Part shown: positions 22,116 through 34,229 of the stretch, in pieces
How positions within the stretch are numbered: the first letter of the stretch is position 1
Layout: every line of letters starts with the position of its first letter
Origin: Pollenia angustigena
Taxonomy: Eukaryota > Arthropoda > Insecta > Diptera > Polleniidae
DNA length: 64,000 bases
Assembly (NCBI GenBank): GCA_930367215.1
Contig: OV884060.1
Location: 206,897,253 to 206,961,252, forward strand
Direction: 5' to 3'
The notes under the pieces: model-generated
What the model was told of the DNA's origin: nothing
The model's input: only the letters and a program-made list of their open reading frames with translations
Database searches by the model: none
Made by a program: the position numbers and the translations under genes

Positions 22116-23202
22116 GCAAAGTTATTTTCGGGAATACAAAGTTTATTATACGCTTTGTGTTTTTATTCGCTGGTATATGCACAACGATGGCTGCATGTAA
22201 TTTTTTTTCTTTTCTTTTTCTCTTTGATTCGATGTTAGTAAAATTGTTGTTGTTTTGAACCGAAAAAAGTTGAAACCGATTGCTGCGTATGATTATATTG
22301 GCATATGTAAAAGGGAATTGGCTAAATTCAGACTAAGTGAATCATCTCTTAACAAGCTTTACAAAGAGTTCGTTCACGTCATTCCCTTACTACGAAGCAG
22401 GTTTGTAAGGGAGAGTACTAAAAAAAAACTGTTACCGAGATGTTAAGTAAAACGTTTCTCCCTGCTTCGTTTGAAGCTGCATTTTTTATTGGTATTTAAA
22501 TCACAAATAAGTTATAAAGCAAACAAAGTTAACAATTTTGCATTTAGCTCCAACACATGAGGCCAATTCAAAGCAAGCCTTCAAGCGCCATATTGTATAT
22601 TTTATTTCAATCTATTTGTATAGTTGTTTTACTTTTTCGTATTAAAATTATTAACAAAAATTATAAAATAATGAAAAGTGCACCTGATATGACACTGGCA
22701 TAATTTGGCCTATAGCATTTATTATCTTTTAAAAACTTTTTTATGAACTATGGCTTTGAATAAATTTTTTCCCAAAATTAGAAATATGTAATTGCATAGG
22801 TTTTATAGAAAAATTACAAGCGATTTTCTGTTAACAGTGATAACTATTACCAATGTCGGCGAACATTAACCTTTTTCTCACAAAAATTAAAAAATGTGTT
22901 CATAATTGAATTTTTTTTTTGTCTATTTTATTAATCAATATTTTCAAATAAGTACAACGTCTGAAATGAAAGTGCAACCCCCGTACTGATAAACCGGCTC
23001 ACTGACAACTAGCCTACCTGAGCACCTTTTTTGTGTTAACAAATGTCTATGGTTACATCATCAATTGTAATCCAGTTAATCGCACTAGTATCTCGATAAA
23101 ATTGAACATAAAATCCTCTTAAGTTTTACTAAATGTCTTTTTTGGACCGGTAAGCCTTTCATAAATATGTATATGGGAATGCAGCGAATTAATTTACCCT
23201 TA
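22116..23202. other. Intron 1 spacer
   Basis: A short + frame (22255-22443) reads AAYDYIGICKRELAKFRLSE and looks coding-like, but I cannot match it. The rest is AT-rich with nothing recognised. Confidence 0.35.
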
Positions 23203-23636
23203 TACCGTGTTCAGATATGCACCTTAATTGAGTTTTACGCAATAAATGCCATTATTGAGCTCAATTATCCATACAAAATTGCGATTTAGTTATTGCTCAA
23301 TTGATACGAAATTGTTATAAATATTGAGTAAAATTTAAATGCAACACTGCAGTGCACTGTCACAAGTGTGTTAAGTGAGTAAAACCTAACTCACTAAACA
23401 AAGTGTTTTGACATTTTTGCCAACAACAAAACAACAAAAACAAAGGGGCATCCATTAGGTCTGCGCAAAAGCCAGATGTTTATTTTGTTTTTTCTTTAAA
23501 AATGTCAAATGTTGTTTACATTTTGCTAAGTTAATTGCTAATTAAGTAAGCTAAATTGTGTATGTGTGAACAGAAAGATAATTATGTCAATAAACCGAAT
23601 ATTGACTCAATAAAAAAGGTATATCGGAACACGGTA
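23203..23636. mobile_element. 434-bp Harbinger-type MITE, TTA duplication
   Basis: TTA on both sides (23200-23202, 23637-23639) flanks ends TACCGTGTTCAGATATGC and the inverted ...ATATCGGAACACGGTA. TWA target duplications are typical of PIF/Harbinger. A segment near 23445-23480 resembles the MITE at 8372-8564. Confidence 0.8.
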
Positions 23637-23639
23637 TTA

Positions 23640-24221
23640 GTTAGTTTTATAACAATAGATACATACAATTTTAATACATATTTAAAATTTAATTGGGCCA
23701 AAAACTGAAAAACAAAACACCTTATAAGGTTTTGTTATGGAACTCCTCATATCTCTTTGTTGCAAGTTTTGCTTGCTTTTAAAATTATATTTTATTTCAA
23801 GAAGGCATATAAGACTTTTTGCAAGTATTTGGAAAAAATTTTAGTTAAAATTTGGGCAATTTAAAAATTTATGTATATTTGGGGTTTTTGCGAACAAATC
23901 GGGGCAAAAATAAAAAATTTTATTTTTAATTTCTTATTTCAATTCCATAAACCACATATTTAATTCATTGCGCTCTTTTAAATTATTTTTGTTAATATGT
24001 TAAAATAAGTTTTATTTATTTGATACAAAACAAAATTATTTTAATTTTCCAAATTAACTTTTTTATGTTATTTACTTTTTTACTTTCAAATTTGAATGTT
24101 TTATACAAAAAATATCTGATGTTTTATTGGATTGGTTGAAAACTTTTTAAGTTCTTTGCGCCTTAATGAAATTAACCCAAGCCGACAATTGTTTTCCATG
24201 TAAGTTTTATCGCTGAGAGCC

Positions 24222-24252
<31 letters not shown>

Positions 24253-24929
24253 AATGAAAAATTTTTTGTTTTCTAATTTTGAATGGAAAATTGTAAATTT
24301 TTCGTTTCAAAAGTTTTTTGGGCTTTTTGGTTATTTCAGTTTAAAATTTTTGTTTTAAAGATTTGTAATTAACATGAAATTGTATTTGTCTTACCTAACC
24401 CTGTCTACAAATCCTTGTTATTATTATCTTTCAAAATAATTGCTACATTTTTCTGCTAAATGTTGATTAACAAAACAAAAAAAAATAACACTTTGTAAAA
24501 TGTACTATGATAAAAAAAAACTAAACTAGTAGTTGGCTATAATATTTGTATAAAGTTTTAATTTCCACATATTATAATTATAAAAACTAATGAATTACAA
24601 ACAATACACTGTAAAAAACTAAACATATGGGGTGTAGTACGGACAACAACCAAACTTTCGTCTGCGATAAAATCTTTTCAGCAAATCGCAAGGCTACAAA
24701 GTGATTCGTTCCTATCTATAGCTAGTTAGTTATGGACAAAAAATAAATCTGTTTACAAAATTTCGTGAAAGTAGTTTTATAATGGACCTAAGCACCCATA
24801 TAAGTCCAACTTGAGAATATTAAGTTTTCTGTCATCTATTTTGTACAAAGGTTAATATCGATATAAAATCCATCTAATGTTAGATTAATAGTGGAATAGC
24901 TGACTTACCAATTTTTTTTACTTTTGTGC
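23640..24929. other. AT-rich intron 1 stretch, poly(A) run at 24222-24247
   Basis: No coding or inverted structure. A long A tract at 24222-24247 and the inverted shared word TTATGGAACTCCTCATATCT at 23737 are the only points of note. Confidence 0.45.
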
Positions 24930-26340
24930 TAGGACCAGCACTCAGGGGATAACCCTTTCAAATGCATTGCACTGTGTTAGAACTTTGAAAATAGTTTATG
25001 GGAAGGACGATAGAGTGCTTGTGGACATTTGACTTATACAATAAATTTTGAAAGTAAGAGGGAAGACTTGAGCAGGAATGTTATTCCACATATGAACAGT
25101 CTAGCGAAAAACGAATTTTCCATGTAATGTGTAGTACGATACACCGGCCAATTGACCACAAAAGGATGTGCTGTTGAGAAAAAAAGTGTGTTACGAAGAA
25201 ACGTACGAATTTCGTTAACTACGTCCCTAATTTCATTAGAACACATCCCGTTCTAGTAACGATAAGATAGGCAAATACAACCCACATTGCGTCGGAGATT
25301 ACGGGAGCAAATAGAATTGGATAGCCTGCTGTCACCAATGAGAACCTTCTTTTTCTCCTGCACGCGGTTGAAAAGCTTTTAAATAGACTTTGAACCACCG
25401 GCCTCCACATGAGAGTTGCATTTCATTTGCGTACGGATAAAGGTGATATAAATAGTAAGGAGGTCAGATGGAGTAAAGTATATCTTACACTGTTTTAAAA
25501 CCCGAGGGACTTAAATGCTTCTATCGAAACCTTGAATTTATGTTTTGTGCATTTGACTTCACATTGTATTTTCACGCCAAGAACATCAAGAGATTCTAAT
25601 TCCTCAATACCATTTATATATACAAATAAGGCACCTTAATCAGTCGCGCGTTAATGCGTTAGCATGCAACATTCGACCCTATTTGCAGGACCCCATTCCG
25701 AGGCTTTATCAAGGCCTTGACCAAGCGTATAACTCATGTATTACTCATGTAGCACTAACATCGGATACGCTTTATCTATAATCAAATTAATACGAAAGGC
25801 AAAGATTGCAGTCATCTTTAAAAGATTAGATAGGGTTGGAAGTTTGACATAGGAAGTAATTTAGAAACATAAGAAATAGAGTAGGAAAAAGAACGGAGCC
25901 TTGCGGCACCCCTGAATGAATCTTGAACTAGTTTGACGAAACTCCATCTATAACAACTCGTATAGTGCTCCTTTTAAATCAAGATAAATTGTCACCGTCA
26001 CCAAATGCAACAAGTTTTGTCAGGAGTGCACCAGACTCCGTCAAACGCCTTGGAAATATCTGAAGTAATTATTTACTTTCACCAAAATGGAAAAAGGAAC
26101 GGCAACATTTTACCGATAACAGGGCCAGTAAGTCTCCAGTATAGCGACCTCTACGGAAGCCATACTGGCGGTCGGTAAGTAGTTTGTTTGACTCTAAAAA
26201 TTTGATTTACCATACTCTCCATAACTTTGGAAAGTGACGAACAGTTGCAACTGGTCTGTTATTTTCAGGGTTAACGTGGAGTTTCGGCCTTCCCTGTCAC
26301 TTAACTGCGTTCATGTATGAACTTGTTCTTTTAGATTGTC
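24930..26340 (-). pseudogene. Decayed CR1/Jockey-type LINE, reverse transcriptase part
   Basis: Reverse-strand translation shows RT motifs in order but in different frames: LSKVMES, TDRQYGFRRGRYTGDLLALL, SDISKAFDGVW, GVPQGSV and a degenerate catalytic box FKDD (for F/YADD). It ends in VNWPVYRTTHYMENSFFA near 25150. Many stops and frameshifts mark it as old. It belongs to the same family as 10440-10890 and lies antisense in qvr intron 1. Confidence 0.8.
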
Positions 26341-26452
26341 AAGAGTGCGCTATGTTCTTGAGAAACCCCATCTGTCCAAAATAACATATATTTTCGAGCA
26401 CGATCTTTCGCTTTATTCCAATGGTGTTTGTATACGGACTATGGCTTTAATA

Positions 26453-26656
26453 CAGTGATAACCAAGCCCCGAACTAAGAAAGCCCCGAACGCACGCACAC
26501 AAAGATATTATGTGATTGTGTGCGGTCGCAGAGACTGATGATAGTCTGATGTTTTGAAACGAACAAGTTTGTAATATACATGTGAATTGCCGACCGTGTC
26601 TGTGTGAAAAATAGAATTATTGACTGGCTCGCGAGTCTATGGAGTGGTTATCACTG
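26453..26656. mobile_element. 204-bp hAT MITE, duplication CTTTAATA
   Basis: The perfect 8-bp repeat CTTTAATA (26445-26452, 26657-26664) flanks ends CAGTGATAACCA and the inverted TGGTTATCACTG with one internal mismatch zone. The interior is GC-richer than the surroundings. No coding capacity. Confidence 0.9.
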
Positions 26657-26729
26657 CTTTAATATAACACGAATTATTGTCAGGCTTAAATTTGTTACAA
26701 AAATCATAGTTAACTAGAATCTCAAATAA

Positions 26730-28339
26730 CACTGTACAACACAAAAAAAATTACAAAGTCCGGCCTATAAATTTTAATAGAGGAGACAAAAAAAAAAAAG
26801 ACACGTGTATCGGCGTTTTACATTTAAGGTATAAAATGTGTTCAGCAAATTTATGTAAAATGTTACGGAGAACATTTTTGTAGAATATGTTAACCCTCTA
26901 ACTCCTCAAGGTATGGGTCTTTTTTGTTCTTCTTTTAAAAAAGAGCAAAAAACACCATTAAAGAAGGGATTTAATATTTAAGAAAGCTATGATTCTATAA
27001 AATTAATACTGTACTCCGTAAAATATGAAGACCATAAGTGGCGGATCTGTTGTAACTCAAAAGTCATTAGTTTCCTTTCAGGTATGCAGACTGGATACGT
27101 TAAGTACGGATGCTTTTTATGCTATTGGGATAGCAGATGGAAGGGCGACCAAAATTCCAAAAAACAATGGAAGCTGAGAGAACGTTAGGAGAGCACAATA
27201 TCGTTCATCAAGCATTAGTATTAACTGAAAAAATTCTCTTATCCCCATTGCATATCAAACTTGGTGTGGTAAAAAACTTTGTTAAATGTCTGAATACAAA
27301 TGAATCAGCATAAAATTTTCTGAAAACAATGTTTCCAAAATTAAGAGAAGCAAATATGTTCTTCAAGTCGTTGTTATTGTTGAAAGCCTTAAAATTGGTT
27401 TCATACCAACAGGTGTTTTTGTTGGTCCAGATATAAGAAATCTGATGCAAAACGCTGTCTTTGACGAAATGCTCTCACCAATTGAGTTTGATGCGTGGAA
27501 AAGCATTAAGAAAGTGATATACAATGTCTTAGGCTTTTGAAAAACTAGACGTTAATATGTCAACAAAAATTAATTTTTAAATTCCCATATGGATTGCTTT
27601 GTGAACCAGTTGTCAACAGAATCGGATGAGCATGGTGAAAAATTTTATCAGACATGCTCACCCATTGAAGAACGCTATAAAGGCAAAAGCATTCATTCGC
27701 TTATCGCTGAAATATGCTGGAGCTAAACAAATGTAATTTATGAATACATCCTATCAAAATTTGCTATCGAAGGTAAAATAATGAGATATTAGTGATTTTT
27801 AGTTAAATTTGAACTATTATTTTTCAAGCTAAATTTTTGAGGTACTTTAAACTAAAATTCTTAATAAATGCGAAATTAACCCTAAGCTCTCTTTTGTTGT
27901 CTTATTTCTGACTTTCTGCATGAATTTTCCGTTTTGGTGTATTCAGGGACTTATAGTATAGTACGGATAACATTTTTGCGGAACATTTTAAACCCTTAAA
28001 TCCCTGTTTTTTGCTCTTTTTTAAAATAAGGACAAAAAAGACCCATATCTTGCGGAGTAAGAGGGTTAACATATTCCACAAAAATGTTTTCCGTAACGTT
28101 CTACATACATTTGCTGAACACATTTTATACCTAAAATGTAAGGGTCACATGGTTTATTATGCCAATTAACAATAGGAATGTGCCAAGGCTGGGAAACTTT
28201 AACCACCCTTTAAATGAAATTCAGATGTAAACTTTTAAAACGCCGATACACGTGTCTTTTTTTTTTTTTTGTCTCCTGTATCAAAATTTATAGGCCGGAC
28301 ATTGTAATTTTGGTAAAAAATTGATTTTGTTGTACAGTG
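26730..28339. mobile_element. 1.6-kb DNA transposon with about 300-bp TIRs, TAA duplication
   Basis: The ends CACTGTACAACA and TGTTGTACAGTG are flanked by TAA (26727-26729 and 28340-28342). The inverted repeats extend far inward (GTCCGGCCTATAAATTTT, GACACGTGTATCGGCGTTTT, CAGCAAATTTATGTAAAATG, CTCTAACTCC), with one arm carrying an extra segment near 28140-28225. A degraded coding region lies between them. It is in qvr intron 1 just upstream of exon 2. Confidence 0.85.
27064..27736 (+). pseudogene. Transposon-encoded protein remnant (CFLC...HIKLG...SDEHGE type)
   Basis: Pieces in order: YVKYGCFLCYWDSRW, LSPLHIKLGVVKNFVKCL, GVFVGPDIRNLM, TESDEHGEKFYQTCSPIEER and IAEICWS. From memory these are the landmarks of a protein found in many copies in arthropod and other animal genomes and usually left as uncharacterised. 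Here it sits between long TIRs, supporting a transposon origin. Stops and frameshifts interrupt it (for example after the HIKLG block). Confidence 0.65.
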
Positions 28340-28712
28340 TAATTTTTATAATTAATAAATAATTTTTTGAACGAATCACAGTGCGTCGATTGTTTGCCCT
28401 TAAAAAAAAATTAAAACTAAATATTTACTAACAAATTTGTATGCAGGATTTCTGTGTATTTTTGAAAACACATACCAAAAATTATAGTTTCTAAGTTTAC
28501 TATACATATTCTTTATTAATGTTCGAATCTATAACTTTATTATTGTGACTTGTTAATTTCTAAACACAGTAAAAAAACGGTCTAAACTTTCTTCCTCAAT
28601 CATTCACAATATACATACTCAGTGAATATATTAGTTGTTTGGTCATAAGCTTCTTTATTTCGTCTACCTTTCGTTTTCATTGTTTTTCTTCACTACTTTC
28701 TTCTTGTTGCAG

Positions 28713-28769
28713 CCTTATTTGGAGTAATTTTATTCGTTTGGGTTCCACAAGCATCAGCTGAATGCCAAA
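28713..28769 (+). CDS. qvr: quiver/sleepless, coding exon 2 (signal peptide core and cleavage site)
   Basis: A 57-bp exon between a good acceptor (TTCTTGTTGCAG) and the donor AAA|GTATGA, phase 1 on both sides. It encodes residues 21-39 plus one base: hydrophobic LFGVILFVWVP, then QASA, which is a good signal-peptidase site, and the mature start ECQ. The Drosophila protein as I remember it has a closely similar segment ending ...PQTSAECQT. The exon is too short to stand out as an open frame and was found by extending the Ly6 exon upstream. Confidence 0.9.
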
Positions 28770-29614
28770 GTATGAATATTTTTAAACAATTCTCTATCTT
28801 TTCTTTTCCCCTTTTTATTTCAATTCATATATAAATTTCTATCCATTATTCATTGTTTTTTTTTATATATGTATATATAAAAAATAGAAAAATTTTGAAA
28901 AAGGTGTACGTTCTGTTGTATAATCATTTTTTTAATGTGCATAAAAAAATGATAATAAAAAATTTAATTTTAAATAATTTTTATAACTTAAACTCACCCT
29001 AAAACAAACAAGTCTTATTGATGTGTGTTTTCAAATTATATTTATTTTAAGCTGAATTGAATTATTTAAAAATTTTTTATTTGCTAAATATATATATTTT
29101 TTTTTTTTTTTAAATAAAATTAAAGGCAGAATATTTTTTCAACAATCTTGCAACAATTAAAACAGTTTTCAACACAACATTTTTCAGTTCTTCTCATTTA
29201 TTTTCTGTAACACTAAATATGAAGGATATTTTCAAACATCTTTTGGTTAAGTGTAATAAGATTTCATGTTCCTGTGAAAATATCGCTTAAATTCCAAAAC
29301 ACGAAAACAGAACAAGAAAGCGATTGCCGAAATAAAACGATAGCATGCAATATCGGTTTTAAATAACTTGAAATATAATTATAATTTATATATAATATTA
29401 TATAAAATACTAAAAAATACCCATAAAATATTTGAGTAGTATAGGATTTTCAATAAACCACTTTTTCTATAAAATTTATTTTTTAATTTAGTTGTAGTTT
29501 CCTATTTTATATAACCGCAGTAGTAATTTTGTTAAATATTTATAAATAATTAAAAATCAAATAAAAAAGTATTAATTTTAGCAGCAGTCAGTGTTGTATT
29601 TAACTAAGCCCTTA
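28770..29614 (+). other. qvr: qvr intron 2, first part: AT-rich
   Basis: Very AT-rich with T and TA runs. Nothing else is recognised. Confidence 0.5.
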
Positions 29615-30248
29615 AGCCCTTATGACACTACATTTTTAATGCATTGTTCAAGTTTTGGTGAACAGTGCAAACATAGAGTAATAGAAAAATTTACTAAGTG
29701 CGAAGGGTTCAGCTGTATTAAGATAAATGGCAAGCTGTCAAATATATTTCTAAAGTAATCGATAAAAAATGAAGTTATGTCAAAAAAAATGTAAAATTGT
29801 TCAACTTAAAATTGATATTTCAAGCTTGAAATGTTAAAAGTGTTGCTGAATCAGCGGTTTATGGGCAAATTCAGCGATTTACCGCTTTTTGTTTTTAGGT
29901 TACTCATAAACAAAAAGTTGGCAACATTTAATAAAATTAACAAACAGGGATGGCTAAGTTGTTTCAATTGTACTTTTTAATAATACCTTTTTGTGGTGTC
30001 TTTTAAGAACATAAATAAAATTAATTTCAACTAAAAAAATCTTTTGGTAAAATTAGGTTCATTTTTAAAGGTTGTTGGTAAAATTTTAAAAATTCTCAAC
30101 GCCATCCCTGAAACAAAACCAAAACAAGAGAAAAAAAACTTAAAAACTTTGTTTACATTTTTTATAGTTTGCTCTTTCTAGCATTTACTGTTTCTTTCCA
30201 TCAATTCTATATCAATTAATGAATAAAAAATGTAGTGTCATAAGGGCT
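29615..30248. mobile_element. 634-bp Harbinger-type MITE, TTA duplication
   Basis: TTA (29612-29614 and 30249-30251) flanks ends AGCCCTTATGACACTACATT and the inverted AATGTAGTGTCATAAGGGCT. There is no transposase frame. Confidence 0.85.
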
Positions 30249-30491
30249 TTATTAAACTTTCAAATATTTTTTTTTAGAAACAAATTAGCCCAAATGTTTT
30301 AGTTCAAAATTGATCACAACAACACTTCCAAAAATCTGTGACTTTCTTCTTTAAATCTTAAATAAATTTCAAATCTACTTTTAATCAATAGAAATTGTAA
30401 AAAATAAAACTAAAGTTCGCTCCATTTACTTGTCACGCTTTTGTTGGTTTTTTTGCGTCAAATTTTTGTTAGGTCTGAACAAACCTTAACT

Positions 30492-30820
30492 TGAGGGTTA
30501 CACGATCAAGTTTTGCCTATCAAGTTTTAATACACTCACACTTTTTTACCAATACACTCATACTTTTAAAAATTGATACGAACTTGCCTTTAAAATTCTC
30601 TTGCCAGTGAGTGTTTCAATTTACGTTCAAGAAAACAGCTGATTTCAAGGTTAGTGAGCAAATTCTTCGTTTCTCTTTATAAATTGTTTTCTTGATGGCA
30701 TCTTGAAAGTAAATTGCTCAAAAATAGAATGCAGCCTACGTCACAACTATCAATTTTTGGAAATTTTGACAAACAGTATATGTAAAAGACTATCAAGAAA
30801 AACTTGAGCGTGTAACTGCA
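30492..30820. mobile_element. About 330-bp MITE, TIR GGGTTACACGATCAAG
   Basis: The ends TGAGGGTTACACGATCAAG and the inverted CTTGAGCGTGTAACTGCA match with a few differences, and CTATCAAG words follow on both inner sides. The exact borders and target duplication are uncertain. Confidence 0.6.
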
Positions 30821-30844
30821 GTGTAAGGAATATATACACATATA

Positions 30845-31972
30845 TGGGGGATTTCTTGTCAAGTGACCCAATTTTTAAGTCAATGTCTTCCGATTTGGAT
30901 GAAATTTGCTCCAAGGTTATTCCTATTGGATAGTAGTTTAGACCAGTGTTCGTAAATAAACATTAAATATCGTTTCTTAATGTTCGGTTCGGTAGATTTG
31001 TGGAAAACACAAACGCTAATAGTGTTTGTGTAGAAAATCATTTAAAAAATAACGTTTCCCTGTTAGTCATCTTTTGAACACAAAAATATTACTGTTTTTT
31101 TTTTGTCCAACTCAACAAAAGGTGTGAACATTTAATTCCGTTCGGTTTTTTTTTGAAAATCCACAAACTTCAATGTGTTCGGTTCGGCTTATTAATGTTC
31201 GTCCCTTTTAGCTGGTAAAAAAACCAAACATTTTTTACAAAAACAAAATACACACACGAAAAAAACATTATAGAACATTAAAATATAATGTTTGTCTACA
31301 GTATTGTTCTGTTTTTTAACGAAGAACCGAACATTATATAATGTTCAGCTCTTTCTTGAAAATAGTTACGAACGGTATTAAGGGTTGTGTATGTCTACGC
31401 AATCACTAAAAAAATAGATATCGTTCCTGGGTGTGCGAGCCGAACGTTATTAAATAATGTACTGATTATTTTCGAACACTGGCTTAGACACAAATTAAAA
31501 ACAAGATCCTTCAAAAAGTTTCTAAGTTTGACATTTTGACCATACAGGTGTTCTTTCTCATCCTTGTAACTTATTTCCTTTTGGTGTTAGTAAAATTTGT
31601 CCCAAGTAGCTTCGATAGCTATTTGACCAATCTTTTGAAAAAAAATTTTTTTTTTGCAAAAAATTTAAAAACCCTCGTCTTGAGTTAGAAATTATTTTTT
31701 TTTTTTTATAAACAAAAAACAATCTGGGTAAAAAAAAAGTTTAACATAAAAAAAAAAATTTTTTCAAAAGATTGTAATACGTTACACAAATGAGAAAGAA
31801 CACATGTACTGTCAAAATGTCAATCTTTGGCCCCCTCTTGGTCAGAAACTATTTGACCGATCTTGTTGAAAATTTGTGTCTAAACTACCAATAGGACTAA
31901 CCTTGGTGCAAATTTAATCCAAATCGGAAGACATCGATTTAAAAATTGGGTCACTTGACATGAAATCCCCCA
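30845..31972. mobile_element. Fold-back element with arms over 200 bp, TA flanks, split by a hAT MITE
   Basis: Flanked by TA, the ends TGGGGGATTTCTTGTCAAGT and ...ACTTGACATGAAATCCCCCA start long imperfect inverted arms (CCCAATTTTTAA, CTTCCGATTTGGAT, CCAAGGTTA, CTATTGG). The left arm is interrupted at 30944-31481 by a hAT MITE; the right arm (31876-31890, inverted TAGTTTAGACACAAA) preserves the uninterrupted sequence. The middle is T/A-rich with no coding region. Confidence 0.85.
30944..31481. mobile_element. 538-bp hAT MITE inside the fold-back arm
   Basis: The ends CAGTGTTCGTAAATAA and TTATTTTCGAACACTG are flanked by GTTTAGAC (30936-30943) and GCTTAGAC (31482-31489). The uninterrupted right arm reads GTTTAGAC, so the single difference arose later in the right duplicate. 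Many GTTCGG/GAACATT words lie inside. Confidence 0.9.
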
Positions 31973-32112
31973 TATGTATAAAGCTAACTTCATAATGTAG
32001 CAAGTCTTCAAACGAGATTGCAAAATATTCCTAGGTAATGTTAAAAGGATCCCTGAGTATATTTATTGCTAGGGAAACCAGTGACAGTGACATTGGTAAT
32101 TGAAGGCCACTG

Positions 32113-32283
32113 GTCGGTAGAGCTTATGCAATGCTCTTGGGCTTAGAGTACAATAACTATTGCAGGAGTTGAAATAATAAAGAGAGAGAGAAAACCATTT
32201 TTCACTTTTTCGGTTTATCCCCGGGTATAAGAAGTGTTAGAATCAGGTATTTTAGGAAACAAGAATTGCACTGTCTTCATTAG
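32113..32283 (+). pseudogene. LINE C-terminal zinc-knuckle remnant
   Basis: A + frame reads GRAYAMLLGLEYNNYCRS, then, past a stop, NNKEREKTIFHFFGLSPG. The pattern GHW-x-x-G-x-x-A-x-x-LGL-x-x-N-x-x-CR-x-C ... E-x-x-x-H is that of the C-terminus of R1/I-type LINEs. The second Cys and part of the knuckle are lost. Only this short decayed piece is visible. Confidence 0.5.
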
Positions 32284-32299
32284 GGACTAAAAATGGTTG

Positions 32300-34229
32300 G
32301 AATCTCCAGTAATGCAAGGAGAGTAACTGCGCTCTATTACAGGTCACTGGATCAGAATACCACAAAGGAAGAAGGCTCCTCTTGGATCCTAAACCAAATT
32401 AAACAATGTTGTAAGAGCTTAAACCTCGCTGCACAATTGACCGTAAAACCTTTATAATTTTGTAAAAATATTTTCATTGTTTCACTTACGTGCGGTTCCC
32501 ACGTAGCAATATTTATTGCTACCACTGATTGGCATAAGTTGCAATCCATTGCGCGATGATTGTCTTGCTGATTGTACGAGAAATTATTGCTTAGCAATCT
32601 ACTGTCACATCAGCTGTAATTTATATGACATGTTATTTCTCAGTACGTTCGCTTATTCATATGTGTGTTTTATTTATTGAAAGTGCAATCAGAAAGCCGC
32701 CATGTATATACTATTTTTACATGGTTATAGTTTTGCACTTTATTTGTGTTGGTAAACGAAAAGAGGCATTTAAATATTCAGAAGTATATTTTACTAAATC
32801 CGCACAGTTTTTTGCATTTTTGTTAAACAACCAGTCCCAAAACTGTATACATCTTCCAACGGTGAAAATTGCAAATTTATTGCGAAGCAATTTTACGTCT
32901 TCTCCAGCAATATAATCAGCAATTGTTACGCCAATCTTCTGTCGATGTTTTTCGCTTGAGCTCAGCACTAAAAATTGTTACATGGAGACGCAGAGTTAGA
33001 CTTCATGCCAATAAAAATGATTGTGGAGTAATAGGAGTTTCATATGAAAGATTAACCTATTTTTCCCCCCTTTCAAATACCTAAAATTGGTTTTGATTAA
33101 ATAAATCACTCTCTTAACATTCTCATAGTGGTTCTATACCAATGATTCTGTAATTCAGTAACTTTAAATCTTTTGAATTTGTGATACTCTCAGAGCTGAG
33201 GGTTTTTTTTAAATTATCTTGGTTTCCAATCGTTAATTTTTGCGAAAAGTATCAATCAATTCAAGTTTGGGTGCCAACTAAAATTTAATTTTCGTAATGT
33301 GTAATGTAAATATTAGCACTTTTGTTTTAATTGTATTTTGTGTAATGAAAAAAATACAGCTTTTTTCAAAGTGAAATTTTTTGTTGGTAAAAACTATTTT
33401 CTTGTAATAATTTAGTAGCATCGCAATTCTCTCCAAAAAGCTTTTGCACAGGATTTTAGCATTAAAAATTTTGAAAATATAATTTTAACTCTACATATAT
33501 GTATGTACGTTTGTATATGTATATAACACTCACTATTTGAATAGTATGTTAAATGTTTCTAAGTTGGCTTATTCCGTTGAAATAATTTTAAATGCATGAT
33601 TTACCAAAATTTTGCTTGTTATTTCTTTTAAGTTATAAACAAAAAAATGTCAAAGCTTTTTATATGATTTTGTAGTTAATAATTCTTTTTTAAAAAGCAT
33701 TGTTTTAAAATGCATTTAACATACAAATATAAATAATAACATTAGACCGATTAACAAAATGTTTAATAAATTGAAAGAACTAGAGCCTTAATAAAAAGTG
33801 TAGTTTAGAATTGCTTTACACTAAATTCAAAAAATTTTATCTTTTGATTTATCTTAAATGTAAAGTATCCTTTATCAAGTTTGAGAAGTTCTGAACTAAT
33901 AAGAAATTCTTTAGAGTGCATATTTAATCTTCTATTATTCTAAGAACATCTAGAAAGTGGTTTTTATTTATAAAATTCTTGAGACATGATACACTTTTGT
34001 TTCGATAGCTAGATTTCGGCATATTGTTGTTTACTATATTTTTTTAAATTCTTTAATAATTATTTTGAAAAAAGCTTAAACTGTAATATTGACCAAAAAT
34101 AATTTTCATAAATTCAGTTAGCCTGTTTAATTTTAAACGGAAATAAAAAAAGAAATATTTTTTATTAGGAATACAAATAAGTTTTTTAAGTTTTAAACAT
34201 AAATTTGATCTGTTATTGTAAGGTAGACT
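32300..34229 (+). other. qvr: qvr intron 2, middle part
   Basis: Several short frames on both strands around 32350-33080 overlap each other and match nothing I know. 33100-34229 is AT-rich with nothing recognised. Confidence 0.4.

Noticed and set aside
22255..22443. Coding-like frame AAYDYIGICKRELAKF...
   Set aside because: It is short, starts at a non-ATG codon and has no recognisable family; kept only as a note within the intron stretch.
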